64,000 bases of DNA from Niveispirillum sp943370215 (GCA_943370215.1 CALRQC020000026.1:1-64000); one strand, 5' to 3'; shown: positions 16,983-26,369, numbered from the stretch's first letter. Notes: a model not told the origin generated them from the sequence alone. Made by a program: numbers and translations.

Positions 16983-17462
16983 TCAGGCGGCTTCGGCGTC
17001 AGCGGCAACCTGCAGCTTGATGATCTGGTCGGGGTCTTTCACCTCGCCATTGCGGCCCTGGCCGCGCTTGATGGCGTCCACATGTTCGATCCCGTCCGTC
17101 ACCTTGCCCCAGACCGTGTACTGACCATCCAGGAAACGGGCATCGGCGAAGCAGATGAAGAACTGGCTGTCCGCACTGTTCGGGCTGGCGGCGCGCGCCA
17201 TGGAACAGGTGCCGCGCACATGCGGTTCCCGGCTGAATTCCTGCGGCAGGTTCTGGCCCGAACCGCCGGTACCATCACCACGCGGGCAGCCGCCCTGCGC
17301 CATGAAGCCTTCGATGACGCGATGAAATTTCAGCCCATCATAAAAGCCTTCGCGCGCCAGTTCCTTGATGCGGGCGACATGCTTGGGCGCCAGATCCGGG
17401 CGCAACTCAATAGTGACGCGGCCGCCGGCCAGGTCGAGATAAAGGGTGTTTTCCAAATCCAT
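16983..17462 (-). CDS. Peptidylprolyl cis-trans isomerase, cyclophilin type, cytosolic
   Basis: Protein-folding enzyme of 159 residues that speeds cis-trans change of Xaa-Pro bonds. It has no signal peptide. The cyclophilin core is complete: FYDGLKFHRVIEGFMAQGGCPRGDGTGG, then SMARAASPNSADSQFFIC with the catalytic-site Arg in FHR and the Gln/Phe of the binding pocket, and FLDGQYTVWGKVTDGIEHVD. A ribosome-like AAGGAA lies nine bases before the start. It lies 94 bases after an exported paralogue and ends at two tandem hairpins. Confidence 0.93.
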   Translation of the reverse strand: MDLENTLYLDLAGGRVTIELRPDLAPKHVARIKELAREGFYDGLKFHRVIEGFMAQGGCPRGDGTGGSGQNLPQEFSREPHVRGTCSMARAASPNSADSQFFICFADARFLDGQYTVWGKVTDGIEHVDAIKRGQGRNGEVKDPDQIIKLQVAADAEAA

Positions 17463-17556
17463 CTTTTCGGTTCCTTGGTCGGTGTTCTAGGGGCCGGCGC
17501 GCACAATAGCGATATGATGGGCGGATGAGAACCGGCGCGTTATGCGTTGCCGCTGC

Positions 17557-18156
17557 CTATTTCTTCTGGGGCTGGGGAGCTGTCGGGACCGGCTTTGCCT
17601 CTCCATCGACGGCCAGCCAGGCGCGGATGATGCGATCGGGTTCGGTCACGCGGCCGTCTTTTTTGACATCGCCCGTCTTCAGCCGGTCGATCAGCTCCAT
17701 ACCCTGGGTCACCTTGCCCCAGACCGTATATTTGCGGTTGAGCTGTGGTTCTGCCCGCATCAGGATGAAGAACTGGCTGTCGGCGCTGTCCTTGTGCATT
17801 CCGCGCGCCATGGAGACGGTACCCCGCTCATGCGGCAGGTCGGATGCTTCCAGCATCAGATAACGGCCTGTGCCGCCGGCACCGTTGCCGCGCGGATCGC
17901 CCGTTTGTGCCAGATAGCCCTTAAGCACACGATGGAAGGCCAGACCATCATAGAAGCCACGCCGCACCAGTTGGCGGATGCGGGCTACGTGCAGCGGTGC
18001 CACATCCGGCCGCATGGTGATGGTGATGCGCCCGCCGGCCAGGTCGAGATAAAGAATATCCTCTGGCTTGGGCTTATAGGTGGGGCCAGCCCCCGCCGGC
18101 AGGGCAAGTGCCAGGGCCAGGGGCAGCAGCAGTAGCAGGCGGCGAAGCATCGCCAT
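17557..18156 (-). CDS. Peptidylprolyl cis-trans isomerase, cyclophilin type, periplasmic
   Basis: Exported cyclophilin of 199 residues. I chose the ATG at 18156 because it is preceded by GGGAGGAA and opens a Sec signal peptide (MAMLRRLLLLLPLALALALPAGA); the longer frame from 18276 would bury that signal. The core has FYDGLAFHRVLKGYLAQTGDPRGNG and SMARGMHKDSADSQFF, and ends NRKYTVWGKVTQGMELIDRL, followed by a C-terminal Pro-rich tail. Likely folds periplasmic proteins. It is upstream of and co-oriented with the cytosolic paralogue; the two probably arose by duplication. Confidence 0.92.
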   Translation of the reverse strand: MAMLRRLLLLLPLALALALPAGAGPTYKPKPEDILYLDLAGGRITITMRPDVAPLHVARIRQLVRRGFYDGLAFHRVLKGYLAQTGDPRGNGAGGTGRYLMLEASDLPHERGTVSMARGMHKDSADSQFFILMRAEPQLNRKYTVWGKVTQGMELIDRLKTGDVKKDGRVTEPDRIIRAWLAVDGEAKPVPTAPQPQKK

Positions 18157-18302
18157 GGTTCCTCCCGAACCGATGTTCTTTCCATCCCGACGATAACGGC
18201 CGCTTCCTTGCAAGGGAACCCTTGGTATTATCGTTTTCGTTCGGGCACCGGGCGGCAGCATCTGCCGCCTTGGCATTCCCTATCCGGTCGATCCGGCAAA
18301 GG

Positions 18303-20438
18303 ATGAAGGGGCGGATGGTGCGGCGATATCGGGCTTGGGCGGCGGCGGGGCTGGCCCTTCTGGGGGTGGTGATCTTCCTGGCGGGTCGGCAGATGCTGCC
18401 GGGGCTGGTGGAGCGTGCTCTTACCCAGGCCATATGGGCCGAGGGGTTGACCGGTGCCCAGGTGACGCTGACCGACCTGGCCGCCGATCAGGCCAGCGGC
18501 ACCTTGTTGCTGGATACGCGCTGTGCCCCTGCTTGCCGTACCCGCTTCACCGCCGGTTACAGCCTTGCCGGCCTGTGGGGCCGGCGGTTGGATATGTTGC
18601 TGATCAGTGACCTGTCACTGTCCGGCTGGGTGCCGCCTCCCTTGCTATCCCCTGGACCGGACCGCTGGCTATGGCCGGCCATCCAGGTGCGGGATGTTGC
18701 CCTGCCCCTGCCGGACAACCCCCTGATTCCGGTTTCCCTGCAGGTGGCGGAAGCCACCCTGACCCCGGTTCCCGGCGGGGGCTGGCGTGGGGTGGGGCAG
18801 GGCCGCCTGTCCGCTGGTGGGGTGGCGCTGGCCGGCTTGGCGATGCAGGGGACGTTACTGCCGGGGCAGCCGCCGGATCTGCAGGTGACGGCCACCCCGG
18901 CTGGCAACGGCCCACAGGCTGACGGGACGCTGCGGGTCCGCTTTCCCGCTGGCGGGCTTCTCCCGGTGGGGGAGGGGAGCTTGAAGCTGGACAATCTGGC
19001 GCTATGGGGCCTCTCTCCCCTGCGGTTGGAGCTTTCTGCCCGATCCGGTGCGGATGGTGCATTGCTGTTGAACGGCGTGCTGGACCTGCCGACGGGGCCG
19101 ACTGCTTCCGGTTCCTTGCGGGCTGGTCGTATCAGCGTGTCGCTGACCGGCAGCACCACCCGGCTGGAGGGGCAGGTAAGCGCCGCGGGGATCGGCATTC
19201 AGGACGGTCCCCCCGATAACCGCGCCGACCTGCCCCTGCTCCTGACCCAAGGACCGCAGGGCTGGCGGGTGGAAAGCCCGACAGGTGGTTCGCTGTTCCT
19301 GCCGGCCTTGGGCGTGGCAGCCCATGGTTTGGCCCTGACCGCACCGGCGGAGGGGGGGAATATGGTGCTATCTGCCGACAGTTTGCATCTGGGCGGGCCT
19401 GCCCCGCTGCTGGTGCCGCTGCGCCCCCAACTGCGCCTGGAGCGGGAGGGGGAAAAGGGGCAGTGGCTGGCCTATCTCTCTGCGCCCGATCTTGACGGGC
19501 ACCCGTTGCTGCGGGGGGAGGCGGCGTGGCAGGCCGGCGGCGAGTCCCGGCTGTTACTGGAAATCCCACCCCAGACGCTGGCGCCGGCTGGCAGGTCGCT
19601 GGCTGACCTGTCCCCCTGGCTGGCCCGCTGGCTGAATGAGGCCAAGGGGCGCGTCGGGTTACGTCTCACCTATGCCCAGAATGCCGCCGGCATTACCAGT
19701 GCCGCTCATTTGCTGCTGGATCAGGCGGGTTTTGCCTGGCATGGCGGACGGGTGGAGGGGCTGTCCGGTGTGCTGTGGTTCGATAGGTTGTCCCCACTCG
19801 CCATGTCTCCACAGACGCTTTGGCTGGGCCGGCTGCGTGCCGCCGGTATGGTGTTGGACGGTGGGGCGGTGACCGTGGAACTGCCGGGCGATGGTCATCT
19901 GGATGTTGGACCGGCGGTGTTCAGTTGGTCTGGTCTTTCCCTGCAACTGGCGCCCAGCCGTTTTGATATGGGCAAGGCGCCGCCGCCTTTGGCCCTGACC
20001 CTGCCCGCCAGCCCGGTTGGCACGGTGCTGGCGGTCTTGGGCCTGACCCCGCTGATGGCGGAGGGCACCATCCGTGGCCACATTGATTTGCCGCTGGATG
20101 GCCAGTCCTTACCGCTTGGGGGCCTGCAGGCGGATGGTGCGGGGCGCATTGCTTGGCAGGGTGGGGAGACAGTGCCTGCGTTCCTGGACCCGCAACGCAC
20201 CGACAGTCCGGCCCTGGTGGCGGCCGCTTTGCGTCACTACCAGTTCCAAGAATTGAGACTGACCCCCGATGCTGACGGGCCGGTATTGCGGCTGGAGGGG
20301 GCCAACCCCGATCTCTATGGTGGATTCGCCATGGGGCTGACACTGCATATTCGCCCCAGGATTGCCGCTACCCCCCGCAGCCGCCCGCCAACCATCGATG
20401 CGGCAGTGACGGCCTATACCGAGGGGCAAGGCCCCTGA
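18303..20438 (+). CDS. YdbH-like, AsmA/TamB-related envelope protein
   Basis: A 711-residue protein with one N-terminal membrane segment (AAAGLALLGVVIFLAGRQ, residues about 11-28) and a long periplasmic part made of short beta strands, as in bridge-like lipid transport proteins of the AsmA/YdbH/TamB group. The C-terminal stretch ALRHYQFQELRLTPDADG with a following GANPDLYGG resembles the YdbH end. In Escherichia coli YdbH helps move phospholipid between membranes; here this is inferred. The start at 18303 (MKGRMVRRYR) places the basic residues just before the membrane helix; the longer frame overlaps the divergent cyclophilin gene. It is the only gene on this strand here and ends in a hairpin. 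Confidence 0.65.
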   Translation: MKGRMVRRYRAWAAAGLALLGVVIFLAGRQMLPGLVERALTQAIWAEGLTGAQVTLTDLAADQASGTLLLDTRCAPACRTRFTAGYSLAGLWGRRLDMLLISDLSLSGWVPPPLLSPGPDRWLWPAIQVRDVALPLPDNPLIPVSLQVAEATLTPVPGGGWRGVGQGRLSAGGVALAGLAMQGTLLPGQPPDLQVTATPAGNGPQADGTLRVRFPAGGLLPVGEGSLKLDNLALWGLSPLRLELSARSGADGALLLNGVLDLPTGPTASGSLRAGRISVSLTGSTTRLEGQVSAAGIGIQDGPPDNRADLPLLLTQGPQGWRVESPTGGSLFLPALGVAAHGLALTAPAEGGNMVLSADSLHLGGPAPLLVPLRPQLRLEREGEKGQWLAYLSAPDLDGHPLLRGEAAWQAGGESRLLLEIPPQTLAPAGRSLADLSPWLARWLNEAKGRVGLRLTYAQNAAGITSAAHLLLDQAGFAWHGGRVEGLSGVLWFDRLSPLAMSPQTLWLGRLRAAGMVLDGGAVTVELPGDGHLDVGPAVFSWSGLSLQLAPSRFDMGKAPPPLALTLPASPVGTVLAVLGLTPLMAEGTIRGHIDLPLDGQSLPLGGLQADGAGRIAWQGGETVPAFLDPQRTDSPALVAAALRHYQFQELRLTPDADGPVLRLEGANPDLYGGFAMGLTLHIRPRIAATPRSRPPTIDAAVTAYTEGQGP

Positions 20439-20449
20439 CCCTCGGTATA
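20415..20449. terminator. Convergent terminator overlapping the YdbH-like gene end
   Basis: Perfect 11-bp arms TATACCGAGGG/CCCTCGGTATA (20415-20425 with 20439-20449) that include the stop codon region of the plus-strand gene, 21 bases from the stop of the convergent gene. An alternative inner GGGGC/GCCCC stem is also possible. Confidence 0.55.
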
Positions 20450-20469
20450 ATCTGTGTGTGGCGCGCTCG

Positions 20470-21195
20470 TCAGGGGAAGCGGCAGACTTCCCCGGTCACT
20501 TCCACAAAGGAACGAGCGCCGGCGCTGACCGTGAGCTTCACTTCCTTGTCAGAGGCGATCAGCGAATGGTGCAGGGGGAGCACACCGGAAATTTCCTGCG
20601 CCGGGGCATCGCCATTGCTGACGCGCAGGGTGACCGGCTTGGATGGGTCATACCAGGCCTCCGGGCTGCCGCTGGCATTCCGGGCCGGCACGCCTTCGCC
20701 GGTCAGAACCAAGCTGCCATCGGCGAAGGCGACACTGGTATTGGCCCCGCGATAGATGGGGGTGGGCAGCACGAAGCGCTTGGTTTCCGGCCGGGTACAG
20801 GAGCGCGGGTTGCTGGCCTGTTCCAGGATGAAGGCAATACGTTCCGGCTTCACCCCTTCGGCCAGCTTGCGCGACAACAGTTCTGACAGCCGCGCCAGTT
20901 CCCCACTGGGCACCTCACGCTGCAGCCGGATTTCCAGCTCCTTGGTCTTCACCTCCAGCGACTGGGCGATCTGCTGCAACTGCCCGGCACGCCGTTCGGC
21001 CTTGTCCTTGGCGGCGGTGGCATTGGCCAGTTCCTCCTGCATGGAGCCCTGGCGTGATTTCAACTGTTCAACCCCGACCAGATAGGAGAAGCCGGCCACC
21101 CCGCCCAGCACCAGCAACCACAGCCCCAGCTTGATAATCCGGGCCCAGAAGCGGCGGCGGTACCGCCGGTGATGGTCATAAAGGCCGTAGCTCAT
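20470..21195 (-). CDS. Membrane-anchored coiled-coil protein of unknown function
   Basis: A 241-residue protein with a basic cytosolic N-terminus (MSYGLYDHHRRYRRRFW), one membrane helix (IIKLGLWLLVLGGVAGFSYLVG, residues about 20-41), then a long periplasmic coiled coil (residues about 45-115, rich in Glu, Lys, Leu and Gln) and a small beta-rich C-terminal domain with two Cys (in NPRSCTRP and GEVCRFP) that could form a disulfide. I do not recognise the family with certainty. It is divergent from the transglutaminase-TPR gene and convergent with the YdbH-like gene, so it is probably monocistronic. Confidence 0.7.
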   Translation of the reverse strand: MSYGLYDHHRRYRRRFWARIIKLGLWLLVLGGVAGFSYLVGVEQLKSRQGSMQEELANATAAKDKAERRAGQLQQIAQSLEVKTKELEIRLQREVPSGELARLSELLSRKLAEGVKPERIAFILEQASNPRSCTRPETKRFVLPTPIYRGANTSVAFADGSLVLTGEGVPARNASGSPEAWYDPSKPVTLRVSNGDAPAQEISGVLPLHHSLIASDKEVKLTVSAGARSFVEVTGEVCRFP

Positions 21196-21424
21196 GTCGT
21201 CGCCACAATCCGGCTGGGGTGAAACGAAAAGGGGGGAACCCGTCCCGGAACCTAATCAGCCGCATGGCGAATTACAAGCGGGGTGCGGGGGGTGTCGGGA
21301 TTGTTAAAGCAATTTCCAAACGGGTTGTTTAATCGGACGTAGCATATCCAATTTAGTGTGACCGATCCCATCGTTTCCCTTATCATGATAGGGTCTTCAT
21401 CCTGCTTTCGACGGTTTTCCAAAA

Positions 21425-24400
21425 ATGTCATTTGCATGGGACGGTTCATCGCGGCGTCGCGCCAGCAGTTTCACTTCCGGCCTTTTGTTGCTTTTGCTCG
21501 GTTTTCTGATCAGCGTCGCCGCCGCAGGGGCTGAACTGACGGAGCCGGCGCGTGGCCCGGTCCCGTCATGGGTGGTGCCGCAGAAATTGCCGCCCCTGCC
21601 CAAGGATGCCGGTGAAAAGCCGGTCACCATCCTGTTGATGGACCAGCAGAGCCGTGTCCAGCCCGACAGGACATTCCATTACACCGAAATCGCCCTGCAT
21701 ATCGGTACGGCACAGGGGCTGGGTGCCGGAACCGCGACGACACAGTGGCTGCCGGAGATCCAGAAGGCGACGGCCCATAAGATCACCATTCTTCGGAACG
21801 GCAAGCCCATCGACATATTGGCGGGTGGTCAGCGCTTCAACGTGGCCAAGCGTGAAACCAACATGGAAGCGGCTGTCCTGAATGGCGTTTTGACCGCCAG
21901 CCTGTTCCCGGAGGGGCTGCAGGTCGGCGATACGCTGATCGTCGCCTTCAGCACGGAAGAAGCGGATCCCCTGCTCCCCGGCCGGATGGAGTTTGTGGGG
22001 CCGGTGTGGCTTGGCCTGTCTGTGGAACGGGGGCATATGCGGGTCGAGTGGCCGGTAGACCAGAAAATCAATATGAGCCTTCCGCTCGGCTTGCCCTGGG
22101 GGAAGGCGGTGACGCGGCAGGGAATGACCAGCATCGAACTGACCATGGACAAGACGGAGCCGGTACCTTCCACAGATGCCGCACCCGCACGCTTCCTCTT
22201 CAAACCTCAGTTCCAGTTCGGCACTTTCACCTCTTGGCAGGAGGTTGCCACAAAACTGGCCCCGCTTTACCAGCAGGCATCCCAGTTGCCGCCCGACAGT
22301 GATCTTTGGGCAGAGATCCGCCGAATCAAGGCGGCATCAGACGATCCGGTCAAACGCACGGAGGCTGCACTGGCCCTGGTGCAGCAGCAAATCCGCTATG
22401 TCGCCCTGATGATGGGCACCGGCCGGGTGTTGCCAGCGGATGCACAGTCGACCTGGAGCCGCCGCTTCGGGGATTGCAAGGGTAAAACTGCCCTGTTGCT
22501 GGCCCTGTTGCCTGAATTGGGTGTAACCGCGGAACCGGTCTTGGTGCAAACCCAGATGGGGGATGGGCTGGACCAGCGTATCCCGATGCTCGGTTGGTTC
22601 GGTCATGTGTTGGTGCGGGCGACGATCGGGGGGAAAAGCTATTGGCTGGATGGTACCCGCCCGGCGGACACCAGCCTGGCCCTGTTGCGGACGCCGGATT
22701 TTCGGTGGGGACTGCCACTTGTGGCAGATGGCGGGCCCGGCCTGATTCCCATTGAAGCAGCGCCATTGACTGTGCCGGATGATGAACTGTCACTGACGCT
22801 GGACATGTCGGCCGGGCTGCAGGTGCCGGCCAAGGTGAGTGGTGAAAAGCTGCTGCGGGGCGACCGTGCCTTCCTGTTCAATCTGATGCTGACCAGCGCT
22901 GCCTCCAATGCCCGTGAACAGATGTTGCGCAGCTATTGGGGCGATATTTTGCGTACGGCGGAATTCAAGGAACTGACTTTCCGCTTCGACCCTGCCGCCG
23001 GCGAACTTCTTCTGAAGGCTGAGGGGACTGCGACGTTCAAATGGCCTGAGGACCGTTTCCGGCTGACGGGTTTGGCTTCCCCCCTGGATACTGACCCGGA
23101 ACGGGAGCAGGGGGACAAAGAAGCGCCCGTCACCATTCCTTATCCAACCTATACGCTGACACGACAGAAGGTGCTGTTGCCGGCGAAGGTCGGCACATTC
23201 CGGTTGGAAAATGGTGAAGAGGTGAATGAAACCTTCGGCGGCCATGCCTTTACCCGCAAGGCGATACTGGACGGAAATGTCGTGTCGGCGGAGGCAAGTT
23301 ATCGCTCCCTGGTGCGGGAGATTCCCATTGAGGAGGCTGTTGCCGGAGCAAAACGACGCAAGTCACTGAATGACAAGAAGCCGCAGATCGTTTCACCGGA
23401 ATTTTATTCGGTGACGCCGGAGGACAAGAAGGCACTGGTCACAAGCAAAGAAAAAACGACGTCAGCCCTGCTCGGGAAGGCCGTCGTCCTCCAGTCGGAG
23501 GAAAGGTTGCAAGAAGCGCTCGCCGTGTTGGATGAGATTATTGCCCTGAACCCGAATGTTGTGGCGGCCAAGGCGTTGCGGGTCTCCGTCCGGATGCAGA
23601 TGCCGAATGCAGATTATCCAGCAGTCCAGCGGGAACTGGATAAGGCCTTTCAGGAACATCCCGACGATCCCATGCTGTTACGGATGCAAAGCGATCTGTT
23701 CTGTTTCCAGAACCGCTTTGCCGAATGCTTGGCGATTTTGAGCCGTCTGATTGAGAAGGACGCCAATCGGCCTGATCTGTTGGACGCACGGTCAGATGTT
23801 TATGAAAGGATCGGGGACTCGGTTCATGCTTTGGAGGATTTGGAGAACGCTCGGAAATCCACGCCCTTCAAGAAGGATGACCGGCTGCGCTTGATCGCCC
23901 TGTATGAGCACATGGGACAATATGATGTTGTGGCGCGGGAAATCGACGCATTGATCCGGGAGGAGCCTGGTGATGCGGAGGTTTTACGGTTGCAAGGGAA
24001 CCTCTATGCCCAGCAGGGGCGGTGGGAGGAAGCTGATCGCGCCTACACAACCTCGCTCGCGCGGGAAAAATCGTCGGGTACCTATCTTGCCCGCGCGGTG
24101 CGGCGGGCCCCCGACGATCTGACCGGCCACCGCGCTGACCTGGAAGCCGGGCTCGCCGTTGCGCCGGATGAGCCCAACCTGCTTTATGCCAAGGCCCGGC
24201 TGTTGGCTGAGAGCAAGGATATGGCGGGGGCATTGGCGATTCTTGATCGGCTGGTGGAAAAATATCCCGACAACAGCCTGATCCGCGCCCGTCGTGGCGT
24301 CATTCGGACACAGTCCGGTGATCGGGAGGGGGCGGACAAGGATTTCATTGCTGCCCGCATGGCGGCGAAGCTTCCTGTGACCTTTGTGGCGCTCTGCGAG

Positions 24401-24718
24401 ATGAAGGCTAAGGCCGGGGTCGCGTTGGAAAGTGCGGTGGCGGATTGTGATCGGGCGCTGGCCGTCTTTGCGGAACAGCCCGAAGCACTGGCGGCCCAGG
24501 CACTGATTCTGCTGCGACTGGATCGGCTGGACGAGGCGCTGGCCGGCTATGATCATGCCCTGCGTCTTAAACCCAATTTCAGTGATGCTCTGTGGGGCCG
24601 GGCCATCATCTGGGCCCGCAAGGGCGATAAGGCCAAATCCGCTGCCGATCAGGTGGCGGCGAGGAAATGGAGCACCCATATCGAAGCAGAGTTTACCCGC
24701 GCCGGGCTTACCCTGTAG
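21425..24718 (+). CDS. Secreted DUF3857/transglutaminase-like protein with TPR repeats
   Basis: A 1097-residue exported protein. After a signal or anchor segment (residues about 17-35) comes a DUF3857-like beta region, then a transglutaminase-like domain with a complete apparent triad: Cys351 in RRFGDCKGKT, His394 in GWFGHVLVR and Asp409 in YWLDGT. A second beta domain (residues about 450-600) is followed by tetratricopeptide repeats (about 680-1080; for example ALAVLDEIIALNPNVVAAKAL and DEALAGYDHALRLKPNFSDAL). Proteins of this architecture are common in Bacteroidetes and Proteobacteria, and their substrates are mostly unknown; peptide crosslinking or hydrolysis is an inference. No clear ribosome site is seen before the ATG, so an alternative start within the first codons is possible. 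Confidence 0.82.
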   Translation: MSFAWDGSSRRRASSFTSGLLLLLLGFLISVAAAGAELTEPARGPVPSWVVPQKLPPLPKDAGEKPVTILLMDQQSRVQPDRTFHYTEIALHIGTAQGLGAGTATTQWLPEIQKATAHKITILRNGKPIDILAGGQRFNVAKRETNMEAAVLNGVLTASLFPEGLQVGDTLIVAFSTEEADPLLPGRMEFVGPVWLGLSVERGHMRVEWPVDQKINMSLPLGLPWGKAVTRQGMTSIELTMDKTEPVPSTDAAPARFLFKPQFQFGTFTSWQEVATKLAPLYQQASQLPPDSDLWAEIRRIKAASDDPVKRTEAALALVQQQIRYVALMMGTGRVLPADAQSTWSRRFGDCKGKTALLLALLPELGVTAEPVLVQTQMGDGLDQRIPMLGWFGHVLVRATIGGKSYWLDGTRPADTSLALLRTPDFRWGLPLVADGGPGLIPIEAAPLTVPDDELSLTLDMSAGLQVPAKVSGEKLLRGDRAFLFNLMLTSAASNAREQMLRSYWGDILRTAEFKELTFRFDPAAGELLLKAEGTATFKWPEDRFRLTGLASPLDTDPEREQGDKEAPVTIPYPTYTLTRQKVLLPAKVGTFRLENGEEVNETFGGHAFTRKAILDGNVVSAEASYRSLVREIPIEEAVAGAKRRKSLNDKKPQIVSPEFYSVTPEDKKALVTSKEKTTSALLGKAVVLQSEERLQEALAVLDEIIALNPNVVAAKALRVSVRMQMPNADYPAVQRELDKAFQEHPDDPMLLRMQSDLFCFQNRFAECLAILSRLIEKDANRPDLLDARSDVYERIGDSVHALEDLENARKSTPFKKDDRLRLIALYEHMGQYDVVAREIDALIREEPGDAEVLRLQGNLYAQQGRWEEADRAYTTSLAREKSSGTYLARAVRRAPDDLTGHRADLEAGLAVAPDEPNLLYAKARLLAESKDMAGALAILDRLVEKYPDNSLIRARRGVIRTQSGDREGADKDFIAARMAAKLPVTFVALCEMKAKAGVALESAVADCDRALAVFAEQPEALAAQALILLRLDRLDEALAGYDHALRLKPNFSDALWGRAIIWARKGDKAKSAADQVAARKWSTHIEAEFTRAGLTL

Positions 24719-24816
24719 TCATGGGGGACTGGGTGCCGCCGGTCGCCACCATTGCGCCCGGCGGCCACACCGGCTAATTTCGCCGCCGGCCCTCCCTGTT
24801 CAGGAATGCATTGATC

Positions 24817-24951
24817 ATGAGCTTCGCCGTCATCGGTATTTTCGTCGCCGCCAGCGTGCTGGCCGGCATCTGCATTGCCGCCATCAAGGCACCGGAAGGC
24901 GATGGCGATCATGGTCACGGCCATGGTCACCATGGGCATGGCCATCACTGA
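24817..24951 (+). CDS. Histidine-rich membrane microprotein, 44 residues
   Basis: A short reading frame reading MSFAVIGIFVAASVLAG at its start and ending with 8 His alternating with Gly after an acidic EGDGD spacer. The first 23 residues form one membrane helix, and the tail is a likely metal-binding arm (Zn, Ni, Cu or Co). AGGAA at 24802-24806 lies 10 bases before the ATG. It is 98 bases after the transglutaminase-TPR gene and its stop overlaps the end of the convergent membrane-protein gene by seven bases. Such microproteins are easily missed; proof of translation is lacking and function is unknown. Confidence 0.6.
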   Translation: MSFAVIGIFVAASVLAGICIAAIKAPEGDGDHGHGHGHHGHGHH

Positions 24952-25406
24952 GATTGTTCTGACAGGCCGGCGGGCTGATCCGCCGGCCTGATCCTGACGG
25001 CGCGCCAGAAGGTGAGCCCGGCGGCTGCCCCGAACAGCGCAATAAATGCCAGGGTCACCATCCCGGCCGGACTGCCCATATCTGGAAATCCTGCAAAGGG
25101 CAGAGGCACCAGCAGCCCGCCTGCAGCGGCGCAATGCCGGGGGGTGAGGGCAACCCGCCTTATCAAGAGCGCAAAGATGGTGGCGCCAAGCATCAGCGTC
25201 AGGGGGATGGAAAACGCGGCGATCAGGGCATAGAGATGAAGCAGTGCCAGCAGCGTATCAGGTTTCCATAGCCCATCTTGTCGACTGAATACATCCAAAG
25301 ACTGGTAGAGTCCCATGATTGGGATCGCGGCACCTGCGGCTACCGCGCCGGCGGCCAGAAGGCCCAGAAATACCCGTGATCGTCGATAGGCGCTTTGCAT
25401 GGTCAT
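24945..25406 (-). CDS. Four-helix membrane protein of unknown function
   Basis: A 153-residue hydrophobic protein with about four membrane helices: VFLGLLAAGAVAAGAAI (about 12-28), TLLALLHLYALIAAFSIPL (about 51-69), a third at about 71-85 and MVTLAFIALFGAAAGLTF (about 115-132). Charged loops are short. No family motif is recognised. It is followed upstream in the same direction by an isochorismatase-like gene 18 bases away, so the two may be one transcript. Its coding quality is supported by the GC-rich third positions and hydrophobic pattern. Confidence 0.6.
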   Translation of the reverse strand: MTMQSAYRRSRVFLGLLAAGAVAAGAAIPIMGLYQSLDVFSRQDGLWKPDTLLALLHLYALIAAFSIPLTLMLGATIFALLIRRVALTPRHCAAAGGLLVPLPFAGFPDMGSPAGMVTLAFIALFGAAAGLTFWRAVRIRPADQPAGLSEQSQ

Positions 25407-25424
25407 GGCGGAATATCCCGGCAG

Positions 25425-25988
25425 TTATTTCACCAGCCGCAGCAACTCCTTGAATTCCGGCCGGTCATAGCGCTCCAGCCATTCGAACACCACCATCTCC
25501 GCCGTCACCCGTTCAACCCCGTGATGGCGCAGCCGATCCAGTGCGGCCGCCTTGTCGGAGGGGTGGCGTGAGCCGACCGCATCCACCACCACCGCCACCT
25601 TCAGTCCCAGGGCTGTGAGCCCCAGGGCCGTCTGCAACACGCAGATATGCGCCTCTGTGCCGCAGAGCAGCACCGTCCCACCGGCCGCGGCCCAGGCCAG
25701 GAAATCGCCCTGGTTGCTGGCGGCAAAATGCACCTTGCCGAAACGCAGCGGCACCAGGGTGGCCAGCCGGGCGGTGGTGGGGCCGATGCCGGCCGGGTTC
25801 TGTTCCGTGGCGGCGAGCGGGATCCCCAGCCGATGGGCGGCGCGGGCCAGCAGCTCGCACCGGGCCACCACCTGTTCGGCCCCATCAATGGCGGCCAGCA
25901 GCCGGTCCTGCACATCAATGATGACCAGCCGGCTGTTCCCGGTCAGTACCAACGGGGTGGGGGCGGAACGGTCGGCGGGGCCGGACAT
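25425..25988 (-). CDS. Isochorismatase-like cysteine hydrolase
   Basis: A 187-residue cytosolic hydrolase of the isochorismatase/nicotinamidase-like fold. The expected Asp-Lys-Cys triad is seen: Asp25 (LVIIDVQD), Lys85 (FGKVHF) and Cys116 (GTEAHICVLQTA), the last with the cis-peptide-type preceding stretch. I chose ATG at 25988 because a ribosome-like AAGGGA lies eight bases upstream on the minus strand, while the ATG at 26018 has none. Substrate is unknown; close relatives are annotated as YcaC-type or isochorismatase-like hydrolases. Confidence 0.85.
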   Translation of the reverse strand: MSGPADRSAPTPLVLTGNSRLVIIDVQDRLLAAIDGAEQVVARCELLARAAHRLGIPLAATEQNPAGIGPTTARLATLVPLRFGKVHFAASNQGDFLAWAAAGGTVLLCGTEAHICVLQTALGLTALGLKVAVVVDAVGSRHPSDKAAALDRLRHHGVERVTAEMVVFEWLERYDRPEFKELLRLVK

Positions 25989-26120
25989 GGGCGTGATCCC
26001 TTCTTGCAAGGCCGCCATGCGGTGGCAGGGACGGCGCTGTGAGCCGTGTCACTGAGGTTTGGCGAGGGCCAGGTTAAAGCTTCACCATCCTCGCAGATGA
26101 TCTTAACAGGAAACAGGGCC

Positions 26121-26369
26121 ATGCGCCGCTTGTCATTGGCGGGCACGGGATTGCTGCTGCTTCTCGCTGCCTGCACCACCGCTCCCATCACCCCCGCGGG
26201 TACCGCCCCGTTGCAGGTGGCCGATGAACATCCTGGTTTTGCCGGCTGTGCCGCCTTTGTGCAGGCATCATACCCCGGCGCCCCGGCGACCGATGCCCGT
26301 GCCACGGCCTTGCAACAATGTCTGGCCCGTAGCGCCGGGACCAAACAACTGGCTACACGGTTGAGCTGA
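26121..26369 (+). CDS. Small lipoprotein of unknown function
   Basis: An 82-residue protein with a lipoprotein signal peptide (MRRLSLAGTGLLLLLAAC; lipobox LAAC, Cys18), followed by a Thr/Ala/Pro linker and a small domain with two more Cys (FAGCAAF and LQQCLA) that could pair. Start ATG at 26121 follows CAGGAAACAGG; the longer frame from 26046 has no ribosome site and hides the signal. It lies between divergent and unrelated genes and is probably monocistronic. No family recognised. Confidence 0.55.
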   Translation: MRRLSLAGTGLLLLLAACTTAPITPAGTAPLQVADEHPGFAGCAAFVQASYPGAPATDARATALQQCLARSAGTKQLATRLS

